This document shows, piece by piece, positions 16,053 to 22,506 of a stretch of 35,542 nt of DNA (position 1 is its first letter; every line of letters begins with the position of its first letter). Source of the stretch: a virus. The stretch lies in the IMG/VR virus record IMGVR_UViG_3300023176_006325, positions 1-35,542 of that record; one strand, given 5' to 3'. The translations under genes were made by a program, and so were the position numbers. The notes beneath the pieces are model-generated. The model saw only the letters and a program-made list of their open reading frames with translations, made no database searches and had not been told where the DNA came from.

Positions 16053-17099
16053 TCAATAAATCAAGTGAGGTTTGCCTTCTTTAATCGATGAGTGAGTATT
16101 CCTAATGAATTTGGCATTCTCTCGAAATTGATTCAAAGTTTTAGCATCAACATATGACATAGAAGAGCGCAACCCATCACAAATATCATTGACAATTCTT
16201 TTTACTTTGCCCTTGTACATGATTTCTTTGTACTCACCTTCGATTCTGGGTCTATCTTTGTTTTCTTGAGCCTTTGCTGATGCCTCTCCATAGTATTCTT
16301 TCACCAACCACTGATTCGGCCACTGACCTCTTCGATGTATCGGACCTGGAGATTCTTTTGTTCCGGCTAGAAGAGAACCAAGAACAACACAAGTTACCCC
16401 GTTTGTTCTATCTCCGATAGATAAAGCTTTCGCAACATCACCCGGACTTCTAATTCCTCCATCTGCATGTACAGGAACCCACGCTTCTTCAACACACTCC
16501 ATCAAAGCAGTAACATTTGGGATACCTACACCAGTTTTTACGCGAGTAGAACAGAGACTTCCACCTCCAATACCCACTCTTATTGCATCAACACCGGCAT
16601 CCTGAAGTATTTTAATTGCAATAGGATGACCCACTGTTCCTACGATAATATCAGACTTAAAGGTGCTATCTGATTTTAAAATTTTAAGAATCTTCAGTGT
16701 CCTGTCAGAAGATGCATGTGCTGTATCAATCATCAAAACGTCAGGACGTAATTCCAACGCTTTGTCAATATCAGAATCTTGAACTCCAATCGAGGTACAA
16801 GCCAACAAGCCAGGATACATTCTTCTAATTTTCACAAACGTTTCTTTTTGAATTTCAATCGGAACATTGCGATGAAGAATTCCAACCGCACCCAACTTAG
16901 CCAATTCAATAGCCATCTCAGGACCACAAACAGTTCTCATTGGAGAAGCAATAATTGGAACGTTTATTCTGTGGTTTGTTGTGAATTGTGTTGCAATGTT
17001 GCACTCATCTCTAGTTTTTATCGTAGACCAAGTATCTTGAATTGTCACATCATCATATGACAAACCAATTTTTAAAGAATCAGTCATTGTTTTTTTCAT
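16053..17099 (-). CDS. IMP dehydrogenase / GMP reductase family enzyme, GMP-reductase-like
   Basis: 348 residues, TIM barrel. The catalytic loop GIGGGSLCSTRVKTGVGIP holds Cys183, and HADGGIRSPGDVAKAL (211-226) and GSLLAGTKESPG bind phosphate. There is no CBS pair, since ILHRNVPIEIQ runs straight on into the barrel. Lys188 after STRV, and the C-terminal KEYYGEASAKAQ ... EGEYKE ... YKGKVKR ... GLRSSMSYVDAKTL resemble Bacillus-type GMP reductase (GMP + NADPH to IMP + ammonia) more than IMP dehydrogenase. A CBS-less IMPDH remains possible, and the direction of purine flow differs between the two. Shine-Dalgarno AAAGGC. Confidence 0.85.
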   Translation of the reverse strand: MKKTMTDSLKIGLSYDDVTIQDTWSTIKTRDECNIATQFTTNHRINVPIIASPMRTVCGPEMAIELAKLGAVGILHRNVPIEIQKETFVKIRRMYPGLLACTSIGVQDSDIDKALELRPDVLMIDTAHASSDRTLKILKILKSDSTFKSDIIVGTVGHPIAIKILQDAGVDAIRVGIGGGSLCSTRVKTGVGIPNVTALMECVEEAWVPVHADGGIRSPGDVAKALSIGDRTNGVTCVVLGSLLAGTKESPGPIHRRGQWPNQWLVKEYYGEASAKAQENKDRPRIEGEYKEIMYKGKVKRIVNDICDGLRSSMSYVDAKTLNQFRENAKFIRNTHSSIKEGKPHLIY

Positions 17100-17141
17100 T
17101 TTTTTTGCCTTTTATGTCTTATGCTGGGTTTTGTGGCTGGA

Positions 17142-17534
17142 TTATTTGATTTTTGCACCTAATGTTCCTTTTGGAAGCAAAAGATAAATTCGTTTCTTGT
17201 CTGTCCTAATATACTTTAATCTTTTGTTTTTCCAAACAACAAACGCATAAATCTTTGTTCTAATATTTTTTCCTTTCAAAAGTTTATCTCTCGCAATTCT
17301 GATATACCTATAAAACTTAACTCTACTTATAGACACCACTTTCGCACTGACAAGTCTTTTTTTTAACAAAAATTGACCAAAAATTTTCCTTGGTTTTTTT
17401 TCTAAAGTTCTAATCAAAACAAACACACGAACATTGCCATTGTTATTTTCACCACCAGCCACAATCTTAGGCAGCGACAAAGAAAATATAAAAATAAAGA
17501 TAGTCATAAAGAAGAAGAGACTTATTTTTTTCAT
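17142..17534 (-). CDS. Secreted or periplasmic basic protein, unknown
   Basis: 130 residues from ATG 17534, chosen over a longer frame because GGAGGGAGAATAAA sits directly before it. The N-terminus is a classical signal peptide: MKKIS, then a long hydrophobic run (LFFFMTIFIFIFSLSL), then a likely cleavage site near IVAG. The mature part is very basic (KKRLVSAKVVSISRVKFYRY, many Lys/Arg) and beta-rich, and ends LLLPKGTLGAKIK. No catalytic motif is seen. It could act in the periplasm on infection, for example at the cell surface, but no function can be assigned. Its start lies 1 base from the upstream gene's stop. Confidence 0.65.
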   Translation of the reverse strand: MKKISLFFFMTIFIFIFSLSLPKIVAGGENNNGNVRVFVLIRTLEKKPRKIFGQFLLKKRLVSAKVVSISRVKFYRYIRIARDKLLKGKNIRTKIYAFVVWKNKRLKYIRTDKKRIYLLLPKGTLGAKIK

Positions 17535-17535
17535 T

Positions 17536-17784
17536 TTATTCTCCCTCCATTTTAGCACAAACATCTTCCAACAAATTTTGAGTGTCATCGTAAGACAAAA
17601 CAGCCATATCTAAAATCAACTTTTCTATAATGTTTGAATACAATTCCGTAGAATTCTGAGATTTCAAAGCGTCAGAAATGAAGAAAACAAAATCATCGTA
17701 AAAAGACTCAATTTCTTCTTCTCCTTCTAATTCGTCAATTGTTGCTGCCACATCTTCAGCGGATAGATAGAGTTTAACTTCCAT
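17536..17784 (-). CDS. Hypothetical acidic protein, 82 residues
   Basis: A small acidic protein (MEVKLYLSAEDVAATIDELE, then EEEIESFYDDFVFFISDAL) that is probably all-helical. No family recognised. It is 2 bases from the gene upstream and its stop is embedded in the ribosome-binding site of the secreted protein downstream, so the three small genes 18023-17142 form one coupled unit. Confidence 0.6.
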   Translation of the reverse strand: MEVKLYLSAEDVAATIDELEGEEEIESFYDDFVFFISDALKSQNSTELYSNIIEKLILDMAVLSYDDTQNLLEDVCAKMEGE

Positions 17785-17786
17785 TT

Positions 17787-18023
17787 TTATTGCTCCTTCT
17801 TAACTGATACGTTATTGTTTTTTGGTGTAGTTCTAATTGCTAACCAATGATTTCTCACTTCATGTTTTACTCCCTCATCATCGTAAACAAGTTCGTTCCC
17901 ATTCTCACTTTGTTTTTGTTTGGAAGGAGAGTGAATTAAATATGAAACCTCCGTTCCGTCTTCGTTTTGAGAAAAAATATAACAACGAGTTTCTTCCTTA
18001 GATACATCATTCCACTTAGACAT
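17787..18023 (-). CDS. Hypothetical protein, 78 residues
   Basis: A small polar protein with a beta-like stretch (CYIFSQNEDGTEVSYLIHS) and a later segment VKHEVRNHWLAIRTTPK. No motif recognised. It has a near-perfect Shine-Dalgarno, AGGAGG, seven bases before the ATG, which also overlaps the stop of the 39-residue membrane peptide gene. Confidence 0.6.
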   Translation of the reverse strand: MSKWNDVSKEETRCYIFSQNEDGTEVSYLIHSPSKQKQSENGNELVYDDEGVKHEVRNHWLAIRTTPKNNNVSVKKEQ

Positions 18024-18032
18024 AAAAGCCTC

Positions 18033-18152
18033 CTATTTTGTTGTTCTAGTGTAAATAATTTTTATAATAAAATAACCAATAAACCAAGTCATTGCTAAAA
18101 ATATCCATGCCCAACCTATATTGCTTACAAATTTCCACAAAAAGCCTAACAT
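18033..18152 (-). CDS. Small single-pass membrane protein, 39 residues
   Basis: ATG 18152 to TAG 18033. The peptide starts MLGFLWKFVSNIGWAWIFLA and continues as one long hydrophobic helix ending with the basic tail KIIYTRTTK, so it is probably a membrane protein with a cytoplasmic positive C-terminus. Its first codons overlap the stop of the UVDE gene (CAATGTTAG), and ACAGGGACAAAATAC supplies a ribosome site. It is too short for usual gene-calling cut-offs. Tiny phage membrane proteins often modulate host membrane functions; the role here is unknown. Confidence 0.6.
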   Translation of the reverse strand: MLGFLWKFVSNIGWAWIFLAMTWFIGYFIIKIIYTRTTK

Positions 18153-19048
18153 TGTATTTTGTCCCTGTATAACAGTAACGCTTTTTCTTTCATTTTTGAC
18201 TCTAACATGATGTCGAAATCTAAGTTGTAAGTATCGATTTTTGTAAAAATATAATCAGAATGTGCTTGTGGTTTTATTTTTGTATCGTTTTGTTCTACTT
18301 GTCTTGAGTCACTGTAATGTGTTGCTGGCTTTACATCTTGCCATGTCGAAAGAGACATTTCTAATGCCTCTACTTCGTTTAGGTCAGACGAGCAGAATCT
18401 GTGATGGTGATAGTCAAAAACAATTGGTATGTCAATAAACTTATGAATCATTGTATATAAGTCATATGCAGAAAATAAAGATGCTCTATCGTCATTTTCT
18501 ACAGTTAGTCTAGATTGCAAGTTGGAAGATAACTTACAAAAGTTTAAACAAAAACGCTTTGCAGTTTCTTCTTTGTCACCGTATGTCGCTCCCACATGAA
18601 TGTTGATTTTGTTGTATGTAGTGTTAGATAAGCCCATACAATCCATTAAAAAAGAATGAAACTCTAATTCTTTGATTGTATTGATTAACACTTCTTCTTT
18701 GGGCGATGCAAGTTTACAAAAATGGTCTGGGTGAAATGTTAGGCGATGTTGCTTTTCTTTTGCAAACTTGCCGATTTGTTGTAGAATATCAAAAATCTCA
18801 TCTACATCTGGCAAGTCATAAAAAGAATACTCTGAACACCAAGGAAACAAATTTGAAGAAATACGAAAAAAACGTATGTTGTTTGCTTCATTCCACTGAA
18901 GGATGCTTAGGAGGTCTCTACAGTTTTGTAGAGACAGTTGAGATACATAAGGCAAACCTTTCTCTAGGAAAGTTTTTTTACGCATAGTTCTGTTTGTAAA
19001 AACATTGTTTGCTCGAAGTTCTGTGTTGATACAAGCATAGCCTAACAT
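18146..19048 (-). CDS. uvsE: UV damage endonuclease (UVDE/UvsE family)
   Basis: 300 residues, the usual size of bacterial UvsE. It begins LGYACINTEL, the typical N-terminus, and carries the TIM-barrel metal ligands in order: RLTFHPDHF, INIHVGATYGDKE, LTVENDDR, FDYHHHRF, THYSDSRQ and PQAHSDYI. The enzyme nicks DNA immediately 5' of UV photoproducts and some other lesions, starting excision repair. It would protect phage DNA in sunlit environments and replaces T4 DenV in this role. It is followed by an overlapping small membrane peptide gene. Confidence 0.92.
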   Translation of the reverse strand: MLGYACINTELRANNVFTNRTMRKKTFLEKGLPYVSQLSLQNCRDLLSILQWNEANNIRFFRISSNLFPWCSEYSFYDLPDVDEIFDILQQIGKFAKEKQHRLTFHPDHFCKLASPKEEVLINTIKELEFHSFLMDCMGLSNTTYNKINIHVGATYGDKEETAKRFCLNFCKLSSNLQSRLTVENDDRASLFSAYDLYTMIHKFIDIPIVFDYHHHRFCSSDLNEVEALEMSLSTWQDVKPATHYSDSRQVEQNDTKIKPQAHSDYIFTKIDTYNLDFDIMLESKMKEKALLLYRDKIQC

Positions 19049-19064
19049 TTTCTAGCCTTTCTGT

Positions 19065-19160
19065 TTATTCGCAAATAAACGGCATAACGGTAAGTGTCAT
19101 GAAAATTACGAACATAAAAAAAGAAGTCACGGAAATTTTATCTATCTTACAATGTTTCAT
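19065..19160 (-). CDS. Possible small membrane peptide, 31 residues
   Basis: ATG 19160 to TAA 19065. It is a basic start (MKHCKIDKIS) followed by one hydrophobic helix (FFMFVIFMTLTVMPFIC). The frame fits neatly between the stop of the gene upstream (19169) and the UVDE start (19048), and GAG overlapping that stop could serve as ribosome site. The short length makes a chance frame possible. Confidence 0.4.
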   Translation of the reverse strand: MKHCKIDKISVTSFFMFVIFMTLTVMPFICE

Positions 19161-19168
19161 TTTTTTTC

Positions 19169-19405
19169 TCAATAATATTTTTGTCTAATTGTTAAAATAA
19201 TTCTATGTTTTCGAAGATTGTCTGGTCTTTCTGTCACATCAACTCTCTTTACGTCAACAATTTCCCATTTTTTTGTATTCAAAACTTCTTTGATTTTTTT
19301 GTCTAAATCTAAAAAACTATGTTCATTTAGTACAAAATAATATTGTTTTACTTTAGGTTTGCCAACAAAAAGCCACTTAAGAACGAACAAAACAAGATGC
19401 CACAT
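19169..19405 (-). CDS. Hypothetical protein with hydrophobic N-terminus, 78 residues
   Basis: A hydrophobic N-terminal helix (MWHLVLFVLKWLFVG) is followed by a soluble mixed alpha/beta part (KQYYFVLNEHSFLDLDKKIK, then RPDNLRKHRIILTIRQKYY). It may be anchored to the membrane by its N-terminus. No family recognised. AAGGAGGAAAAA gives a strong ribosome site and a near-consensus promoter lies about 45 bases upstream, so this is the first gene of the unit that leads into the UVDE gene. Confidence 0.6.
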   Translation of the reverse strand: MWHLVLFVLKWLFVGKPKVKQYYFVLNEHSFLDLDKKIKEVLNTKKWEIVDVKRVDVTERPDNLRKHRIILTIRQKYY

Positions 19406-19450
19406 TTTTTCCTCCTTTTGGATAATAACGGCGTTTCAAACTATAAAAAC

Positions 19451-19479
19451 ATTATATATACAAAAAAACAACAAGTCAA
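19451..19479 (-). promoter_or_regulatory. Sigma70-type promoter
   Basis: On the minus strand: TTGACT (19474-19479), 17-base spacer, TATAAT (19451-19456). It lies in the short gap between uvsX and the 78-residue protein gene and would drive the UVDE unit. Confidence 0.75.
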
Positions 19480-19485
19480 TAGTTT

Positions 19486-20610
19486 TTATTTGTCATCTTC
19501 AAGTTTTTTGAAAAAATCAGCACTTTTTGTTTGTTTCGCGTAACTTTCAATGAGTTCTTCGTCCATAATCTGCAAAACTCTTTTTTTAAACTTCTTGTCC
19601 TCTTTCAATTTCTTCTCAAACTCTGAACTTCTGAAGGTAAAGTCTGGGTCTCCTTCCGGCTTTTTCTTGTTTAAAATCTTCCACCAAACTCCAGCCGTAA
19701 CATACTCAGACGATTTGATGACTTCAAGCCACGATTTTTCATCAAGAATGCCAATGTTTTCTGAATCGCCCCAAACAATCTGAAAAGCACAAACTCTCTC
19801 TTTAGTTCCAAAGCGAGACTTAACTAATTTTACTTTCAACTCATTTCCGATTTTAAAACCTTTTTCATTTTCAATGTCCATTTTTTTTGCCATTCTCTCA
19901 GTAAGCCAAATACGCAAAGAATATGAATATACAAGTGCTAGACCTCCGGGAGTTTTATATGGAAATTTCATTTTTTCCGCAAAGGCTCCAGGACCAGTCG
20001 GAATGTTTTCTTTCAGTTGGTTCAGACAAAGTAACGCACTGTCGTTTTGAGCCAAAGGAACCATAAGTTTCGGCAGACCTTTTGCCAAAATCCTAGCTTT
20101 CACTGCCATAGAAGAATTAGGATTGTAATCACCTTCCAAGTCTGCTTCTGCTGGAGTAAAAGCAATCGAATCCCAAATAAAAAAGTTATTAGTGGATTGC
20201 TTCAAAATTTCTTCAATTGTCTCTAATACTTCTTCTACTGAACTAGGGGCATAATACAAAAAATTGCTCAAATCTGCTCCCATACGCTGAATAAATTCAG
20301 AGTCGAGTGCTACTTCGGAATCGAAATAAATGACGTTATATCCCTTCTTTTGTGCGTTAATGGCGATTTGCATTGCCATGTATGACTTTCCTGAAGAAGA
20401 TAGTCCAGCAATCTCCGTTATTTTTCCAACTGGAATTCCTGCAATTTTTCCTTTACAAATAATCGAATCTAACCAACGACTGCCAGTTGGAATCCAATCT
20501 TTAACATCTGTGATGTTGTCGTCGTTCAAAAAATAGCCCTTCAAAGACTTGTTAGTCTTTTCCAATCTAGATTTAATATCTGAAATATTTATTTTTCCTG
20601 TTTTTTTCAT
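19486..20610 (-). CDS. uvsX: RecA/UvsX-like recombinase
   Basis: 374 residues, like T4 UvsX (391). The RecA core shows GSRWLDSIICKGKIAGIPVG, Walker A GLSSSGKS (69-76), the strand YNVIYFDSEVA with the catalytic acidic residue, NNFFIWDSIAFTP as Walker B, and ALLCLNQLKENIPTGPGAFA covering the DNA-binding loop region, then PGGLALVYSYSLRI. It forms filaments on ssDNA, catalyses strand exchange, and in T4-like phages starts recombination-dependent replication. The SSB gene lies just upstream across a strong terminator, so uvsX needs read-through or its own start signal. GGAGTAAAAAAA precedes the ATG. Confidence 0.92.
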   Translation of the reverse strand: MKKTGKINISDIKSRLEKTNKSLKGYFLNDDNITDVKDWIPTGSRWLDSIICKGKIAGIPVGKITEIAGLSSSGKSYMAMQIAINAQKKGYNVIYFDSEVALDSEFIQRMGADLSNFLYYAPSSVEEVLETIEEILKQSTNNFFIWDSIAFTPAEADLEGDYNPNSSMAVKARILAKGLPKLMVPLAQNDSALLCLNQLKENIPTGPGAFAEKMKFPYKTPGGLALVYSYSLRIWLTERMAKKMDIENEKGFKIGNELKVKLVKSRFGTKERVCAFQIVWGDSENIGILDEKSWLEVIKSSEYVTAGVWWKILNKKKPEGDPDFTFRSSEFEKKLKEDKKFKKRVLQIMDEELIESYAKQTKSADFFKKLEDDK

Positions 20611-20640
20611 TTTTTTTACTCCGTAAAATAAACTATAGAT

Positions 20641-20680
20641 AAAAAAACACCCCCTTTGAATCGGCCATCAAAGGGGGTGT
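20641..20680 (-). terminator. Strong rho-independent terminator after the SSB gene
   Basis: A perfect 13-base inverted repeat (ACACCCCCTTTGA at 20647-20659 and TCAAAGGGGGTGT at 20668-20680) with an 8-base loop is followed on the minus strand by seven T. It is GC-rich in an AT-rich genome. It ends the SSB transcript and may set the SSB:UvsX ratio. Confidence 0.93.
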
Positions 20681-20702
20681 CTTAACCAAGCCAAGAAGGA
20701 AT

Positions 20703-21575
20703 TTATTTGCTAACTTTTTCCTTCAGGGACTTCATTTTTTTGTCAAGGTCGGACTCTTCTTCTGAATCTGAAGAGGAATACTTCACAAAGTTTTCTCTTT
20801 CCAAACCCTTTTCTTCAAAATAACCTTTAAGAAAATTATTTAAGATTTCTTTACTTTCATCGTAAGAAATTCTCTTAAACAGTTCTTCTGGACTTGTCTT
20901 TTGCGTTTTCATTTCTTCGAAAGAAGATGCAAAATCTTTTGAAAGAAGAACAGTTGGCTTGATGGATACATCAAAATCATTCATCTTGTAGCCACCGGCA
21001 TTCTTCTTGCCAGTCATTTTGAAGTCGTGAGCGGTATGCTCTGGCTCTTGAGAGATGAACCCTCCGGTTTCAAAAAAGTCTGGGTCCATGATTTTTCCTA
21101 CGATATACTCGTAGTCTTCTCGATTTTTAGTCTTGAAGTATTTTGGACCTTCGCTCTCTTTTCCGCGAACAATAACACGAAAAACCCAATATCTGCGAGG
21201 CATCAAGCGACGAAACAACTCTTTACTTTCTGGGTCGATTTCGTCCTTTCCAATCCTATTGCCATTTTCATCAATATAAAGAGAGGAAGCAAATTCTTGA
21301 ATTGCACTTCTCTCTCCATAGTTACCTTGAGGACAAAGAGGCAAGTTGTCTTTCGGCCACTTCCAACCCTCTACTTCTTCAACATCAATTCTTTCTAGAA
21401 TTTCAAATTCTTTTGCAACATCCCCATCTGGGTAAAGCAAAATCCTCACATTATCCACAACACCCTCTTTTGTTTTGTACTCAGGCCAAACCCTATCAGA
21501 ACTTCCAACGTTTTTGGTTGTTCCGTGTTGTTGAAAATTTTCGTACTTTTGCTTAAGTTTTTGCATGAAATCCAT
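20703..21575 (-). CDS. Single-stranded DNA-binding protein, T4 gp32-like
   Basis: 290 residues (T4 gp32 has 301). A basic N-terminus (MDFMQKLKQKYENF) would mediate cooperativity. An OB-type core follows with RRYWVFRVIVRGKE, KTKNREDYEYIVGKIMD and FISQEPEHTAHDFKMTGKKN, then VSIKPTVLLSKDF. The C-terminus is acidic and Ser-rich (SSSDSEEESDLDKK), as in SSBs whose tail recruits replication partners. The zinc-binding Cys/His cluster of T4 gp32 is not seen; there is only one Cys in the core. It coats ssDNA at the fork and works with UvsX and the helicase. A terminator follows directly. Confidence 0.85.
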   Translation of the reverse strand: MDFMQKLKQKYENFQQHGTTKNVGSSDRVWPEYKTKEGVVDNVRILLYPDGDVAKEFEILERIDVEEVEGWKWPKDNLPLCPQGNYGERSAIQEFASSLYIDENGNRIGKDEIDPESKELFRRLMPRRYWVFRVIVRGKESEGPKYFKTKNREDYEYIVGKIMDPDFFETGGFISQEPEHTAHDFKMTGKKNAGGYKMNDFDVSIKPTVLLSKDFASSFEEMKTQKTSPEELFKRISYDESKEILNNFLKGYFEEKGLERENFVKYSSSDSEEESDLDKKMKSLKEKVSK

Positions 21576-21605
21576 AACATTACCTCTTTGAATCTAAGTT
21601 TGTTT

Positions 21606-21629
21606 AAAAAATGGTGTAAATTTTACACC
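21606..21629 (-). terminator. Probable weak terminator or attenuator upstream of the SSB gene
   Basis: GGTGTAAA/TTTACACC inverted repeat (21613-21629) is followed on the minus strand by ATTTTTT. It lies between the 89-residue protein gene and the SSB gene. As no promoter is visible between it and the SSB gene, it probably acts as a leaky terminator or RNA end. Confidence 0.55.
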
Positions 21630-21631
21630 GA

Positions 21632-21901
21632 CTAGAGATATTTTTTTCGAAAACCTGTCAAATCATAATTTACTTCCACAAGATTGTCAATCTGTGGAGT
21701 ATTGAGAGTTCGAACTCCATTTTTGTCGAAGTCCCAAACTTTGATTTGTCCTTCTTTTAAATTAGATGGAGCAGTGCTAGAAATTGTTTTGGGTAGAATC
21801 CCCATTTGTCCCATCTGATTTAGTGTAAGAAACCTCACAACTCTACTTGTACCATCCTTTTTTGTGTAATTGCCTTGTTTGATTGTAATACTCTTTGTCA
21901 T
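21632..21901 (-). CDS. Small SH3-like beta-barrel protein (DUF2693-like), tentative
   Basis: 89 residues from ATG 21901, preferred over a start 16 codons upstream because GAAGGAGTCAATT precedes it. The N-terminal TIKQGNYTKKDGTSRVVRF resembles small phage proteins with a 'TKKDGTxR' turn that adopt an SH3-like fold. The rest reads KVWDFDKNGVRTLNTPQID and ends VNYDLTGFRKKYL. Function is unknown. It is the first gene after a near-consensus promoter and shares a unit with the gp32-like SSB, suggesting high early expression. Confidence 0.5.
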   Translation of the reverse strand: MTKSITIKQGNYTKKDGTSRVVRFLTLNQMGQMGILPKTISSTAPSNLKEGQIKVWDFDKNGVRTLNTPQIDNLVEVNYDLTGFRKKYL

Positions 21902-21976
21902 AATTGACTCCTTCATTTTGTAAAAAAATTTGTTTAAAAAATTGAACATTGTTATGTTCCCTCACTTACTTTACAC

Positions 21977-22004
21977 ATTATAATCAATTTTGTTATTTTG
22001 TCAA
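21977..22004 (-). promoter_or_regulatory. Consensus sigma70 promoter
   Basis: On the minus strand: TTGACA (21999-22004), 16-base spacer, TATAAT (21977-21982), both hexamers matching consensus. It lies directly downstream of the tmRNA gene and drives the SH3-like and SSB genes. Confidence 0.85.
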
Positions 22005-22052
22005 GAACTATTTTTGTTTTTTTTTCAAAATATTTTTCTTTGTTTGAAAATA

Positions 22053-22464
22053 TGGAGTTGGTGGGAATCGAACCCACGTCTTATCTATATATCATCAAAA
22101 ACTCTACACGCTTATTCTGTACATTTGAATACAATTTCTAATTCCCTTACAGACAAGGTTTGATTAGAAATCGCTCTTTTGTAACTTCATTGACAATTCA
22201 AAAGAGAATAATTGTCAACTATCCTTTTAGATTACCTCAAAACATCAAAGGATATTATTTTGAGGTGCGTCTTATGCTTGTAAGACGACTTCTTGGCTCA
22301 TACTTGGGAAAACACAATCGTTTACAAAAATGTTACTAAAATCCCAAACTTGATTTGCATCATAAGTTTTGCCATTTATTGTTTTCTAGGTTTTTAATGA
22401 GGCCACCTAGAACCTCAACGTGCATTTTAGAATCCACATAAACAATCGAAACCTTTGCAACCCC
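22053..22464 (-). ncRNA. ssrA: tmRNA (one-piece) with 33-codon tag
   Basis: 412 nt. The 5' GGGGTTG pairs with 3' CAACTCC in a 7-bp acceptor stem. The T arm GTGGGTTCGATTCCCAC is intact, and the 3' CCA is not encoded. PK1 is a GAGG/CCTC stem whose loop TTCTAGGT pairs with ACCTAGAA. After it AATAAATGGCAAAACT marks the resume codon, GGC at 22373-22371, as in Bacillus GKT-type tags. The reading frame starts GKTYDANQ, ends EVVLQA and stops at TAA 22274-22272, giving 33 codons. Two further H-type pseudoknots follow (CCTCAAAA/TTTTGAGG with ATCCTTT/AAAGGAT; TTGACAATT/AATTGTCAA with CTCTTTTG/CAAAAGAG), then a long hairpin GATTTCTAAT/ATTAGAAATT. It should rescue stalled ribosomes and tag nascent proteins. 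The gene has its own promoter. Confidence 0.95.
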
Positions 22465-22475
22465 GATTACGCTCT

Positions 22476-22503
22476 ATAATAACAATAATTATTTTTTTGT
22501 CAA
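22476..22503 (-). promoter_or_regulatory. Sigma70-type promoter of the tmRNA gene
   Basis: On the minus strand: TTGACA (22498-22503), 16-base spacer, TATTAT (22476-22481), about 11 bases before the first G of the tmRNA. A few extra 5' bases would be trimmed by RNase P. Confidence 0.8.
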
Positions 22504-22506
22504 GAA

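Noticed and set aside
22021-22052. AT-only inverted repeat (TTTTCAAA/TTTGAAAA) after the tmRNA as a terminator
   Set aside because: The stem is A/T only with a 14-base loop, too weak to call; tmRNA 3' ends may be made by processing.
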